A stretch of 64,000 nucleotides of DNA from JBGQOG01 sp052113705 (GTDB lineage Bacteria > Pseudomonadota > Alphaproteobacteria > Rhodobacterales > Rhodobacteraceae), in NCBI RefSeq assembly GCF_052113705.1, contig NZ_JBGQOG010000007.1, forward strand, positions 1-64,000. The letters are read 5' to 3'. Shown piece after piece: positions 49,934 to 58,530 of this stretch (within the stretch, counting starts at the first letter, position 1; every line of letters begins with the position of its first letter). A program made the translations under genes and the position numbers. Under the pieces are notes generated by a model. That model searched no databases. It was not told where the DNA came from and saw only the letters and a list, made by a program, of their open reading frames with translations.

Positions 49934-50638
49934 TTAGCGCGGGCGCAACAGGCAGGTGGCGCGCCGCTTGCCCTCGGGGCGGTAGTAATCGCCGATCGGG
50001 CCCCGCCGCGCCTCGGGCACGGCGTTCCAGTCCAGCCATTCGCAGCTGTAGCCCAGCACATCCGCCATCGCCTCCATCGCCGGAAACGAGGGGATTCCGA
50101 TCAGCGCCGTCTCTTGCCCGTCGATCTGCGGAATCGCGTTCAGCGGATTGTCGGTCCGCTCGCGCACCAGCATGATCACCGGGCCGGGGCGGACGGCGAA
50201 TTCGCTGTCGACGATCACCAGCTTGGGCTGCAGACGGCGCACCTGCTGAAACAGGCGGAAATGGTCCATCACGTGGTAGAGGATGCCCAGCACCCCCACC
50301 ACATCGTAGCGCGCGCCCGCGGCATGTTCGGCCGCCATGCCGTCGAAAATATCGCCCTGTTTCAGCTGCACCTTCTCGCGCAGATTGGCGCGCGGAAAGC
50401 TGGCAAAACGGTCGATCAGCTCTTGCCGCCCCTCGATCCCCACCACCTCGCGCGCGCCCGCCGCCGCGAAAGCATAGGCCCAGCGGCCGTCATGCGCGGC
50501 CAGATCCAGCACGCGCTTGCCCTCCAGTTCGGCGGCCAGCGGCCTGATCAGCATTTTATGGCGCTCGTTCAGGCGTTTGATCGCCCCGGGCTCTTCGCTA
50601 TAGGGCGGAATCTCCCCCATGAAATCATAAAAGCCCAT
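49934..50638 (-). CDS. Class I SAM-dependent methyltransferase
   Basis: A 234-residue protein. The SAM-binding motif is VLDLAAHDGRWAYAFAAAGA (motif I, about residues 44-63). EVVGIEGRQELID (motif II) and VGVLGILYHVMDHF (motif IV, the LYH pattern of CmoB-like and DUF1698 proteins) follow. The ending DYYRPEGKRRATCLLRP is unusual. The substrate is unknown; the LYH motif places it near tRNA-modification enzymes, but without the rest of the signature this is only a hint. The ATG at 50638 follows AAGGGC. It diverges from aat over 83 bases. Confidence 0.78.
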   Translation of the reverse strand: MGFYDFMGEIPPYSEEPGAIKRLNERHKMLIRPLAAELEGKRVLDLAAHDGRWAYAFAAAGAREVVGIEGRQELIDRFASFPRANLREKVQLKQGDIFDGMAAEHAAGARYDVVGVLGILYHVMDHFRLFQQVRRLQPKLVIVDSEFAVRPGPVIMLVRERTDNPLNAIPQIDGQETALIGIPSFPAMEAMADVLGYSCEWLDWNAVPEARRGPIGDYYRPEGKRRATCLLRPR

Positions 50639-50721
50639 CAATTGCCCTTGGGTTAAATCTGCGTCATCTTGGCGCCAAGGCTAGTATAGGCCAGAGGGGC
50701 GGGCAAGAAGATGGCGGCGGC

Positions 50722-51372
50722 ATGACAGCGCAGGACAGTCAGGGTTTGACGCCCCAGATGCTGCTGGCGGGCTATGCGCAGGGCATTTTTCCGATGGCCA
50801 CCAGCCGTGGCGAAAGCCGCCTGCATTGGTTTGAACCCCAGTGGCGCGGCGTGATCCCCTTGCAGAATTTCCACATGTCCCGCTCGCTCGCCCGGCGGAT
50901 GCGGCGGGGAAATATCACTTTTCGGATGAACGACGATTTTGCCGGGGTCGTGCAGCATTGTGCCGATCGCGATGAAACCTGGATCAATGCGCCGCTCTTT
51001 GATCTCTACCGCGCGCTGTTTGCCCTGGGCCATGCCCATTCGCTGGAGGTCTGGGAGGGGGATGCGCTGGCGGGCGGGCTGTTCGGCATCAGCCTTGGTG
51101 GTGCGTTTTTCGGCGAGAGCATGTTTTCGCGCCGCACCGACGGGTCAAAAATGGCGCTGGTCTGTTTGGTCGACCGGCTGAAACAGGCGGGCTTCACCCT
51201 TTGCGACACGCAATATCTGACGCCGCATCTGGCCAGCCTTGGCGGTGTCGAGATTTCCCGCGCGGCCTATCGCAAGCAATTGGCCGCCGCGCTGCGGGTA
51301 CAGGCCGATTTCACCGCCCTGCCCGTCGCGCCCGCTCAGTTGGTGGTGCAGCGGATGACCCAGACGTCGTAA
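50722..51372 (+). CDS. aat: Leucyl/phenylalanyl-tRNA--protein transferase
   Basis: A 216-residue enzyme of the N-end rule pathway. It transfers Leu or Phe from aminoacyl-tRNA to proteins with N-terminal Arg or Lys, marking them for ClpAP. Conserved blocks are LLAGYAQGIFPMA, WFEPQWRGVIPL, FRMNDDFAGVVQHCADR, TWINAPLFDLYRALFALGHAHSLEVWEGD and the active-site GLFGISLGGAFFGESMFSR. DTQYLTPHLASLGGVEISR closes the protein. Its 3' end overlaps the convergent DUF2155 gene by 37 bases. Confidence 0.95.
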   Translation: MTAQDSQGLTPQMLLAGYAQGIFPMATSRGESRLHWFEPQWRGVIPLQNFHMSRSLARRMRRGNITFRMNDDFAGVVQHCADRDETWINAPLFDLYRALFALGHAHSLEVWEGDALAGGLFGISLGGAFFGESMFSRRTDGSKMALVCLVDRLKQAGFTLCDTQYLTPHLASLGGVEISRAAYRKQLAAALRVQADFTALPVAPAQLVVQRMTQTS

Positions 51373-51692
51373 CGCTGATGGTCCAGCGCCGAGAGCGCCG
51401 GACTGTCGGCGATCATCCAGCCTGCGAAAACCTCGGTGTTCGAGGTGGTGTCGACGATGGATAGCCGGGCGAATGCGTTGGAGGAGGGATCCTCGACCGG
51501 ATAGCGGCATTCGGACAGGGTGACCAGCAGACGACCGAAGGGCGCTGTCTGACCGGGCGTCACCGGAATATCGGTGGTTTCGCCCGAGATCTTGTCGAGG
51601 CCACGCAGCAGGGCGCCGGGGGCCTCGGCGACCTCCTGGGCGCTGGCCGCACCCGCCGCCAGCATCAGGGAAAGGGCGGCGGCGCGGATCAC
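51336..51692 (-). CDS. DUF2155 secreted protein
   Basis: A 118-residue protein with a signal peptide (MIRAAALSLMLAAGAASAQ). The DUF2155 signature is visible: LRGLDKISGETTDIPVTPGQTAPFGRLLVTLSECRYP, then AFARLSIVDTTSNTEVFAGWMIADSPALSALDHQRYDVWVIRC. The two Cys may form a disulfide. It belongs to the envelope of Alphaproteobacteria; its function is unknown. It overlaps the mlaD stop by four bases and the end of aat on the other strand by 37 bases. Confidence 0.88.
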   Translation of the reverse strand: MIRAAALSLMLAAGAASAQEVAEAPGALLRGLDKISGETTDIPVTPGQTAPFGRLLVTLSECRYPVEDPSSNAFARLSIVDTTSNTEVFAGWMIADSPALSALDHQRYDVWVIRCTTN

Positions 51693-52240
51693 GGGTTGGC
51701 CCCGGGCGCCGGCGCATAGGGAATAGCACCGGGGGTCGCCGGTGCGGGCGCGGGGGCCGCAGCAGGCGCCGCAGCCGGAGCTGTCGGGGCGCTGGAGGAG
51801 CCGCCGCCATCGACGAATTTCATCATCATCGAGACCATGGAAATCGCGCCCTGCGTATCCTCGATCTCATCGCCGGGGGCGAAGTTCTCAAGGCTGCCGC
51901 CCGGCTGCAACTCGACGAAATTGCCGCCCAAAAGCCCCTCGGAGGAGATCAGGATCGCGCTGTCATCGGGCAGTTCGATGTCCTTGCGCAGGGCAATGGT
52001 CGCATCGGCAAAGAAGGTTTTCGGGTTCAGCGTGAGCGCGGTGATCGTGCCCACCTTCACCCCAGCGAGCTTGACATCCGTGCCCACCGACACCCCTTCC
52101 ACCGACCGGAAGGAGGCGTGCAGCGTGTAGCTGTCGGCGGCGGGGCGGAGGCTATGGCCCTCGCCCGCGAACAGCAGGAAACCGGCGGCGATGGCCAGAA
52201 CGGCGGCGCCGGTCAGGATTTCAAGGCGATTCTCGGACAT
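51689..52240 (-). CDS. mlaD: MlaD-type outer-membrane lipid asymmetry protein
   Basis: A 183-residue protein anchored by an N-terminal helix (ILTGAAVLAIAAGFLLFAG). The MCE domain follows (YTLHASFRSVEGVSVGTDVKLAGVKVGTITALTL; LPDDSAILISSEGLLGGNFVELQPGG). MlaD hexamers move phospholipid between the membranes, with MlaFEB in the inner membrane. The C-terminal 40 residues are an Ala/Pro tail. mlaE and mlaF are not adjacent. The ATG at 52240 follows GGAATAAG. It is coupled to the downstream DUF2155 gene. Confidence 0.88.
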   Translation of the reverse strand: MSENRLEILTGAAVLAIAAGFLLFAGEGHSLRPAADSYTLHASFRSVEGVSVGTDVKLAGVKVGTITALTLNPKTFFADATIALRKDIELPDDSAILISSEGLLGGNFVELQPGGSLENFAPGDEIEDTQGAISMVSMMMKFVDGGGSSSAPTAPAAAPAAAPAPAPATPGAIPYAPAPGANP

Positions 52241-52244
52241 ATGC

Positions 52245-52619
52245 TTATTCCGGCTGCCAGGCCTCGTAGTCGCTGCGCGCAATCGGCGCCGCGCGACGCA
52301 GCGAGCCTGCGGGGACATGGGCGGCCGGGGTGCCGGTCAGGTTTTCCTGATGCGGTTTTTCCCAGGCCTTGCGGGTCAGCGGCTTTTCGGTCGGCGGCTG
52401 ATCCCAGGTGTGGTGCAGCCAGCCGTGCCAATCGGGGGCCACGCGGCTCGCCTCGGATTCGCCGTTGTAGATCACCCAGCGGCGTTTGCCGTCACCGGTC
52501 TGGTAATAGATGTTGCCCTGTTCGTCCTCGCCGACACGCGTCCCCTTGCGGGCGGTGAACAGCTGGGTACCAAGCGTCTGGCTGTTCCACCAGGTCACGA
52601 CACGAAGCAGGAAACTCAT
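52245..52619 (-). CDS. NADH:ubiquinone oxidoreductase subunit NDUFA12-like
   Basis: A 124-residue homologue of the mitochondrial complex I accessory subunit NDUFA12 (B17.2). The signature is FTARKGTRVGEDEQGNIYYQ, RRWVIYNGESEASRVAPDWHGWLHHT and PLTRKAWEKPHQENLTGTPAAHVPAGSL. In alphaproteobacterial complex I this supernumerary subunit stabilises the peripheral arm. The ATG at 52619 follows GGAGGATCTGAG. It precedes mlaD by four bases, so the two genes with DUF2155 form an operon. Confidence 0.93.
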   Translation of the reverse strand: MSFLLRVVTWWNSQTLGTQLFTARKGTRVGEDEQGNIYYQTGDGKRRWVIYNGESEASRVAPDWHGWLHHTWDQPPTEKPLTRKAWEKPHQENLTGTPAAHVPAGSLRRAAPIARSDYEAWQPE

Positions 52620-52732
52620 CTCAGATCCTCCGGGAGGCAATTCAGGAATGCTGTTAGGGATATGACGCAATGGCGCGCGAAGGTCCAGTGCCTTGCCCCT
52701 TGAGGCGAAAGCAAAAAGCCGCGAGCCAATCA

Positions 52733-52758
52733 AAAAGGCGGGCTTTCGCCCGCCTTTG
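52733..52758 (-). terminator. Terminator of clpX
   Basis: AAAGGCGGGC and its complement enclose TTTC, with a T-rich tail on the minus strand. It begins six bases beyond the clpX stop and could also limit read-through from the plus strand. Confidence 0.8.
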
Positions 52759-52763
52759 AAACC

Positions 52764-54029
52764 TTAGCCCGCGGTCTTGGGCTCTTTCTTCGCATCCGAG
52801 TGGATGAGGAGCGGTTTCGCCTCGGGGGTATCCACCGCCTCTTCGTTCACCACCACCTCTTCCACCGAGTCGAGACCCGGCAGATCGAACATCGTGTCGA
52901 GCAGGATGTCCTCCATGATCGAGCGCAGGCCGCGCGCGCCGGTCTTGCGCTTGATGGCGCGACGGGCGATGGCGATCAGCGCATCATCGGTGAAGGTCAG
53001 CTTGACATCTTCCAGATCGAACAGACGCTGATACTGTTTCACCAGCGCGTTTTTCGGCTCGGTCAGGATGGTGACCAGCGCCGCTTCGTCAAGATCGGTC
53101 AGGGTGGCAATCACCGGCAGACGGCCGACGAATTCCGGGATCAGACCGAATTTCAGCAGATCTTCCGGCTCCAGCTCCATGAACAATTCGCCGACGCCGC
53201 GCGATTCCGGGTCCTTGACCTCAGCCCCGAAACCGATGGCCGAGCCTTTGCCGCGCTGCGCGATGATCCGGTCGAGGCCCGCAAAAGCGCCGCCACAGAT
53301 GAACAGGATGTTCGTCGTGTCGACCTGCAGGAACTCCTGCTGCGGATGCTTGCGCCCGCCCTGCGGCGGCACAGAGGCCACGGTGCCCTCCATGATCTTC
53401 AGAAGCGCCTGCTGCACCCCCTCGCCCGAGACGTCACGGGTGATCGAGGGGTTGTCCGACTTGCGGGTGATCTTGTCGACTTCGTCGATATAGACGATGC
53501 CGCGCTGCGCCCGCTCGACATTGTATTCCGAGGCCTGCAACAGCTTCAGAATGATGTTCTCGACATCCTCGCCGACATAACCCGCTTCGGTCAGCGTGGT
53601 CGCATCGGCCATCGTGAAGGGCACATCCAGAATCCGCGCCAGCGTTTGTGCCAGCAGGGTTTTGCCGCAGCCGGTGGGGCCGATCAGCAGGATGTTCGAT
53701 TTCGCCAGCTCGATATCCGACTTGGTGCCGTGGTTGAGCCGTTTGTAGTGGTTGTGCACCGCCACCGAGAGCACGCGTTTCGCATGCACCTGGCCGATGA
53801 CATAATCGTCGAGAACCTTGCAAATATCGCGCGGACTCGGAACACCATCGGTGGATTTCAGACCGGTGGTCTTCGTCTCTTCCCGGATGATGTCCATGCA
53901 CAGCTCGACGCATTCATCACAGATGAAGACCGTCGGGCCCGCGATCAGCTTGCGCACTTCGTGCTGGCTCTTGCCGCAGAACGAGCAGTAGAGCGTGTTC
54001 TTGCTGTCGCTGCCTGAATTGTTCGCCAT
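52764..54029 (-). CDS. clpX: ATP-dependent Clp protease ATPase subunit ClpX
   Basis: A 421-residue AAA+ unfoldase. The N-terminal zinc-binding domain has four Cys (LYCSFCGKSQ and FICDECVELC). Walker A is GPTGCGKT, Walker B IVYIDEVDKI, the pore loop FAGLDRIIAQRGKGSAIGFG and the IGF loop for ClpP docking IGFGAEV. The length equals typical ClpX. It is 116 bases after clpP on the same strand and may have its own promoter. Confidence 0.97.
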   Translation of the reverse strand: MANNSGSDSKNTLYCSFCGKSQHEVRKLIAGPTVFICDECVELCMDIIREETKTTGLKSTDGVPSPRDICKVLDDYVIGQVHAKRVLSVAVHNHYKRLNHGTKSDIELAKSNILLIGPTGCGKTLLAQTLARILDVPFTMADATTLTEAGYVGEDVENIILKLLQASEYNVERAQRGIVYIDEVDKITRKSDNPSITRDVSGEGVQQALLKIMEGTVASVPPQGGRKHPQQEFLQVDTTNILFICGGAFAGLDRIIAQRGKGSAIGFGAEVKDPESRGVGELFMELEPEDLLKFGLIPEFVGRLPVIATLTDLDEAALVTILTEPKNALVKQYQRLFDLEDVKLTFTDDALIAIARRAIKRKTGARGLRSIMEDILLDTMFDLPGLDSVEEVVVNEEAVDTPEAKPLLIHSDAKKEPKTAG

Positions 54030-54145
54030 TGGTATCCTCTGCGGCTTGCCCGGAATGAAACCGGGCCTGTCATGGGCTGCCCCTGCTAAAAGTCTAGGAC
54101 AGCCCCTCCGTCATCACAATGTCAAAATGCCGGGTTTTTGCCCGA

Positions 54146-54778
54146 TCACTTTTTCTCGGCGTCCGGCGCGGTGCGGCTTTCGAGAATCTCGTCGATCAGG
54201 CCCCAAGCTTTTGCGTCTTCTGCCGACATGAAATTGTCACGTTCCAGCGCGGCTTCGACCGTCTCATAGTCGTTACCGGTGTGTTTTACGTAAATTTCAT
54301 TCAGGCGACGCTTGAGTTTCTGCGTTTCCTGCGCATGGATCATGATGTCCGTCGCCTGGCCCTGATAGCCGCCCGAGGGCTGGTGCACCATGACGCGGCT
54401 GTTGGGCAGCGAGAAGCGCATGCCCTTTTCGCCCGCCTGCAGCAACAGCGACCCCATCGAGGCCGCCTGCCCGATCACCAGAGTCGAAACCTTGGGCCGG
54501 ATGTATTGCATCGTGTCATAGATCGACAGACCGCTGGTGACCACGCCACCGGGGCTGTTGATGTACATCGCGATCTCTTTCGAGGGATTCTCGGCCTCGA
54601 GGAACAAGAGCTGCGCGCAGATCAGCGTCGACATGCCGTCATGCACCGGGCCGGACAGGAAGATGATCCGTTCCTTCAGAAGCCGCGAATAGATGTCATA
54701 GGCGCGTTCACCGCGGCTGGTCTGCTCAACCACCATGGGAACCAGCGTGTTCATGTAGGTATCGATTGGGTCTCTCAT
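54146..54778 (-). CDS. clpP: ATP-dependent Clp protease proteolytic subunit ClpP
   Basis: A 210-residue serine protease. The catalytic triad is Ser107 (GQAASMGS), His132 (MVHQP) and Asp181 in ERDNFMSAEDA. The N-terminal axial-loop region and the chain SGPVHDGMSTLICAQLLFLEAENPSKEI are canonical. The ATG at 54778 follows CAGGCGGAT. The longer frame adds a 28-residue leader with no sign of being coding. It works with ClpX and, through Aat substrates, with ClpA. Confidence 0.96.
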   Translation of the reverse strand: MRDPIDTYMNTLVPMVVEQTSRGERAYDIYSRLLKERIIFLSGPVHDGMSTLICAQLLFLEAENPSKEIAMYINSPGGVVTSGLSIYDTMQYIRPKVSTLVIGQAASMGSLLLQAGEKGMRFSLPNSRVMVHQPSGGYQGQATDIMIHAQETQKLKRRLNEIYVKHTGNDYETVEAALERDNFMSAEDAKAWGLIDEILESRTAPDAEKK

Positions 54779-55013
54779 ATCCGCCTGCCTGCTGTTGTCC
54801 GTTACAAAGCCATATCGTCTGAACCTTATCGGAGTCTTAGTGTCACGCCCCCCCAGCTGCAAGGGCGCGTGAAATTTCTGATCCGATTGGCCTGCGAAAG
54901 TCAGGCCGCCGGAGCGCTCACAAACCGCTCAGGAATTAATCGGTCTGAAAGAGTTGTTTCCTATTCTGCCCCTAATTCGCTTTGGGACGTCCCTTCGCCA
55001 TATGGAGAACAGA

Positions 55014-55583
55014 ATGCAGAAATCGATCCTCGCTCTGGCCTTTGTCGCCGCAACCGGTTCCGCCCATGCAGGCGAATTCGACGCCGCCGCGACCGCCTAT
55101 ATCAACGATCATGTGATGGCCTGGGCGACCAGCCCGTCGGTGATTGCGGCCGTCAAGGCACAGGATGCCGCCAATACCGGCCTCTCCGAAGATCAGATTC
55201 TGGCGATGGATGCGGCCTGGCGCGCCGAAGTTTCGGCCAGCGCAAAGCCGACGATCGATCCGGTGATGAACAACCCGATTTCCTCCTTCCTGCGCGAGCA
55301 GGTCGCGGCCTCGGGCGGCGAGATTGCCGAAGCTTTCGTGATGGACAACCGCGGCCTGAACGTCGCCACCGCCGAGCTGACCTCGGACTACTGGCAGGGT
55401 GACGAAGACAAGTTCACCATGACCTATCCCAAAGGCGCGGGCGCCATGCTGATCGGCGATGTCGAATTCGACGAATCGTCGCAGCTCTACACCGTGCAGG
55501 TCTCGTTCACCCTCGTGGATCCCAGCGACAACGCGCCCGTCGGCGCGATGACCGTGTCCCTGAACGCCGAACAGATCCAATAA
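55014..55583 (+). CDS. Stand-alone periplasmic PDC/Cache-like sensor protein
   Basis: A 189-residue secreted protein with signal peptide (MQKSILALAFVAATGSAHA) and no membrane helix. The mature part reads as a single PDC (Cache) sensor domain: a long N-terminal helix (AYINDHVMAWATSPSVIAAVKAQ), then SFLREQVAASGGEIAEAFVMDNRGLNVATAELTSDYWQGDEDKF and LYTVQVSFTLVDPSDNAPVGAMTVSLN. These are the strands and the YWQGDE segment typical of ligand-binding domains inside chemoreceptors. Here the domain is encoded alone, 19 bases upstream of a transmembrane chemoreceptor gene. GGAG precedes the ATG at 55014 by six bases. It may deliver or share a ligand signal with that receptor; this is inference. Confidence 0.8.
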   Translation: MQKSILALAFVAATGSAHAGEFDAAATAYINDHVMAWATSPSVIAAVKAQDAANTGLSEDQILAMDAAWRAEVSASAKPTIDPVMNNPISSFLREQVAASGGEIAEAFVMDNRGLNVATAELTSDYWQGDEDKFTMTYPKGAGAMLIGDVEFDESSQLYTVQVSFTLVDPSDNAPVGAMTVSLNAEQIQ

Positions 55584-55602
55584 TACTGGAAAGATCCTCC
55601 TC

Positions 55603-58278
55603 ATGCGTGCATCAGCATCCCCCGGCAGCGCCGGGCAGGTCAGGGCCGATCGCAAGACGGCCACCCTGCGCTCGCTGTTCTTCAAGGCGACCCTCATTGT
55701 GGCAATCTGCGTTGCTGCGGTTGCGACAGCATTGGCCTGGCTCAACTACTCCAACTCACATGCGCTGGTGATGAACGCGCTGCGCCACAACGCGGCCGGC
55801 TTCACACCTATTCTCGCGCGTCAAGGCGGCGGGGCGGTGCAGTTTGGCAAGGCAGAGCAAGCGCTTGAGATCATCCGCGGGGCTGTCGATGACCCGTCAA
55901 ACCCGGCCAGCGGCGGCGTTTTCGTCAATGTCGAGGGCAAGGATATTGCGAGCTATGAAACCGCGGGCGATATCCGTCTGATGGGGGATACCGCCCGCGC
56001 CGCGCTGAAATCGGGCAAGGCGGAAACCGCCGCCGATGGCCTGATCTATGCGGTGCCGATTCACGTGGGCGCGGACAACAAGGTCGTTGGCGCGCTGGCG
56101 ACCCAGTGGAATCCGGCCGGTGTGCTGACGGATCTGAAAAACAGCACGACGCGGGCGCTGCTCGTCTCGGGCGGGATCTTTCTGGCGGCGCTGATCGCGG
56201 CGGCCTTTGGCTTCCGGCAGATTCTGGCCCGTCCGCTGTCGCGCATCAACCACGCGATGAGCCAGGTCTCCGAAGCAGATTACAGCACCGAAGTGCCCGA
56301 TCAGGACCGGGGCGATGAGATTGGCGTGATCGCCCGCTCACTGGAAAAGTTCCGCTTTGAGCTGGCCGTGGCCGAAGGCACCAACCGCGAAGCCCTTATG
56401 CGCGGCACGGCGCTTGAATCCGGCACCACCGCCTTCATGCTGACCAGCACCGATCATCTGGTGACCTCGGTCAACCCGGCGATGGTCGCGCTGATGCGCA
56501 AACATGCCGAGGCGATCCGCGCCACCAACCGCAGCTTTGATCCCGACGCCATGATCGGCACCCGCGCGGATCAGATCCTGCCCGCCGGAACACAGGCCAA
56601 ATCTGGCCTTGAAACCCGCGCGCAAGCCGGGAATTCGGTCACCATCGAGCAGCAACTGACATCGGGCTTTCTCGTGGTCACCATCAGCCCGGTGCTGGAT
56701 GCGAATGGCGAAAAGATCGGCCATGTTTCGGAATGGCGCGATGTGACGATCGAGCAGCGCAACGCTGCCGTCGTCACCGCGATTGACCTGTGTCAGGCCC
56801 GCGCCGAATTCGCGCCCGATGGCAAGCTGATCGCCGCCAACGAGCAATTCGCCCGGATGATGAACGAGAATGCCTCGGCGCTGATCGGCCGCGATTTCCG
56901 CGCCATCATGTCGGGCGGCAGTACCGGCAATGTGTTTGAAGAGCTGGACAACGGCCGCGCTTTCAATGGCCGGATCGAATTCCGCCGCAACGGCACCGAC
57001 AATGCGATCCTGAACGGTGCCTTCGGCCCGGTCCTGGACAGCAACGGCAAGCCGCGCCTGCTGGTATTGCTCGGGTCGGATGTCACCGCCTCCGAACGCG
57101 CCCTCGCCCGCAACGAGGCCGTCCGTGCCGAGATCGAAAAGGCGCAGAACCTTGTGGTCGAAGCCCTGCGCGCGGCGCTTGGCAACCTGTCGGAAGGCGA
57201 TCTGACCGCCACGATCGAGACCAATTTCTCGCCGGAATACGAGCAGCTGCGCAAGGACTTCAACACCGCCGCCAGCAATCTGAAACAGGCGATGATCGGT
57301 GTCGTCGAGAATGCCGATGCGATCCGGGGCGAAGCGGGCGAGATCTCGACCGCCGCCGACGATCTGTCGCGCCGGACCGAGCAGCAGGCCGCCACGCTGG
57401 AGCAGACCGCCGCCGCGCTGAACGAGCTGACGGCTTCGGTGCAATCGGCCGCCGAAGTGGCCGCGCAGGCCAACAAGATGGTTGAAGAGGCCAAGAAGAA
57501 CGCCGAAACCTCGGGTAATGTCGTGCGTGAGGCCGTGTTGGCGATGGGCGAGATCGAGGACAGCTCGAACAAGATCTCGAAAATCACCTCTGTCATCGAC
57601 GAAATCGCCTTCCAGACCAACCTTCTGGCGCTGAACGCAGGCGTCGAGGCGGCGCGGGCGGGCGAAGCGGGCCGTGGCTTTGCGGTTGTGGCCTCGGAAG
57701 TCCGGGCGCTGGCGCAACGCTCCTCGGATGCCGCGCGCGAGATCGCCGATCTGATCTCGGCCTCGTCGAACCAGGTGAAACGCGGTGTGGGTCTGGTCGG
57801 TCAGGCCGGGGAATCGCTGGGCGGAATCCAGTCCTCGGTTGGCAATATCTACAACTTTGTCTCGGAAATCGCCGTTTCGGCGCGCGAGCAAAGCTCGGGC
57901 CTGGCCGAGATCAACGTGGCGGTGAACCAGCTGGATCAGGTGACCCAGCAAAACGCCGCGATGTTCGAGCAGACCACGGCGGCCAGCCATTCGCTGACCC
58001 GCGAGGCCGAGGCGCTGAATGCGACGATGGGGCACTTCCGGCTGGAAACGGCCAGCCGCAACGACGCACGCATGCCGCAGTTCACCTCGAAACGCAGCGC
58101 GCCCGCCAAGGCCGCCGCGCCCGCCCCGCGCAGCGGCACCCCCGCCCCGCGCAACGCGGCACCGGTCACCCGCAGCGCGGCTCCGGCACCGCGGGCGGCC
58201 GCCGCAGCTCCCGCCCGGCGCGAGAGCAATCTGGCCCTGCGCGCCACGCCTGCCGTCGAGGATTGGGAAGACTTCTGA
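55603..58278 (+). CDS. Transmembrane methyl-accepting chemotaxis protein 1
   Basis: An 891-residue receptor. The first transmembrane helix is at about residues 30-48 (ATLIVAICVAAVATALAWL) and the second at about 185-205 (ALLVSGGIFLAALIAAAFGF), with a 135-residue periplasmic domain between. A HAMP domain follows (LARPLSRINHAMSQVSEADYSTEVPDQDRGDEIGVI), then two PAS-like modules (about 265-395 and 400-505), a second HAMP-like linker (LGNLSEGDLTATIE), and the signalling hairpin with IAFQTNLLALNAGVEAARAGE near residue 670. The C-terminus is an 85-residue Ala/Pro linker ending VEDWEDF, a probable tether for CheR/CheB. It is in an operon with the upstream PDC protein. Confidence 0.92.
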   Translation: MRASASPGSAGQVRADRKTATLRSLFFKATLIVAICVAAVATALAWLNYSNSHALVMNALRHNAAGFTPILARQGGGAVQFGKAEQALEIIRGAVDDPSNPASGGVFVNVEGKDIASYETAGDIRLMGDTARAALKSGKAETAADGLIYAVPIHVGADNKVVGALATQWNPAGVLTDLKNSTTRALLVSGGIFLAALIAAAFGFRQILARPLSRINHAMSQVSEADYSTEVPDQDRGDEIGVIARSLEKFRFELAVAEGTNREALMRGTALESGTTAFMLTSTDHLVTSVNPAMVALMRKHAEAIRATNRSFDPDAMIGTRADQILPAGTQAKSGLETRAQAGNSVTIEQQLTSGFLVVTISPVLDANGEKIGHVSEWRDVTIEQRNAAVVTAIDLCQARAEFAPDGKLIAANEQFARMMNENASALIGRDFRAIMSGGSTGNVFEELDNGRAFNGRIEFRRNGTDNAILNGAFGPVLDSNGKPRLLVLLGSDVTASERALARNEAVRAEIEKAQNLVVEALRAALGNLSEGDLTATIETNFSPEYEQLRKDFNTAASNLKQAMIGVVENADAIRGEAGEISTAADDLSRRTEQQAATLEQTAAALNELTASVQSAAEVAAQANKMVEEAKKNAETSGNVVREAVLAMGEIEDSSNKISKITSVIDEIAFQTNLLALNAGVEAARAGEAGRGFAVVASEVRALAQRSSDAAREIADLISASSNQVKRGVGLVGQAGESLGGIQSSVGNIYNFVSEIAVSAREQSSGLAEINVAVNQLDQVTQQNAAMFEQTTAASHSLTREAEALNATMGHFRLETASRNDARMPQFTSKRSAPAKAAAPAPRSGTPAPRNAAPVTRSAAPAPRAAAAAPARRESNLALRATPAVEDWEDF

Positions 58279-58310
58279 GTTCCTCCCAAAGCACAGAACA
58301 CGACAACCAA

Positions 58311-58333
58311 AGGCGCGGGTTTTTCCCGCGCCT
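58311..58333 (+). terminator. Terminator between the two chemoreceptor genes
   Basis: AGGCGCGGG and its complement enclose TTTTT and are followed by CTTTCTT, 33 bases after the receptor stop. Confidence 0.8.
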
Positions 58334-58530
58334 CTTTCTTGGGCACATCACCGGGAAATGCCCCCGAATGTCCGCCACCCGGCATTAGAGTAAAAATGTA
58401 ATGTTTCCAATATATTGACATTAACCATCCGGAAACCCCACCGCCAGAGACTGCGGGGATGATCCCGTTTCAAGGGGTCCCGTCCCTTCGCGGCTCTCCT
58501 CAGGGCTGCCCGACCGCAGATGAGGTGTCC

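Noticed and set aside
54779..54860. Heat-shock sigma factor promoter upstream of clpP
   Set aside because: CTTG is present on the minus strand, but the -10 region does not fit the alphaproteobacterial RpoH consensus at the required spacing.
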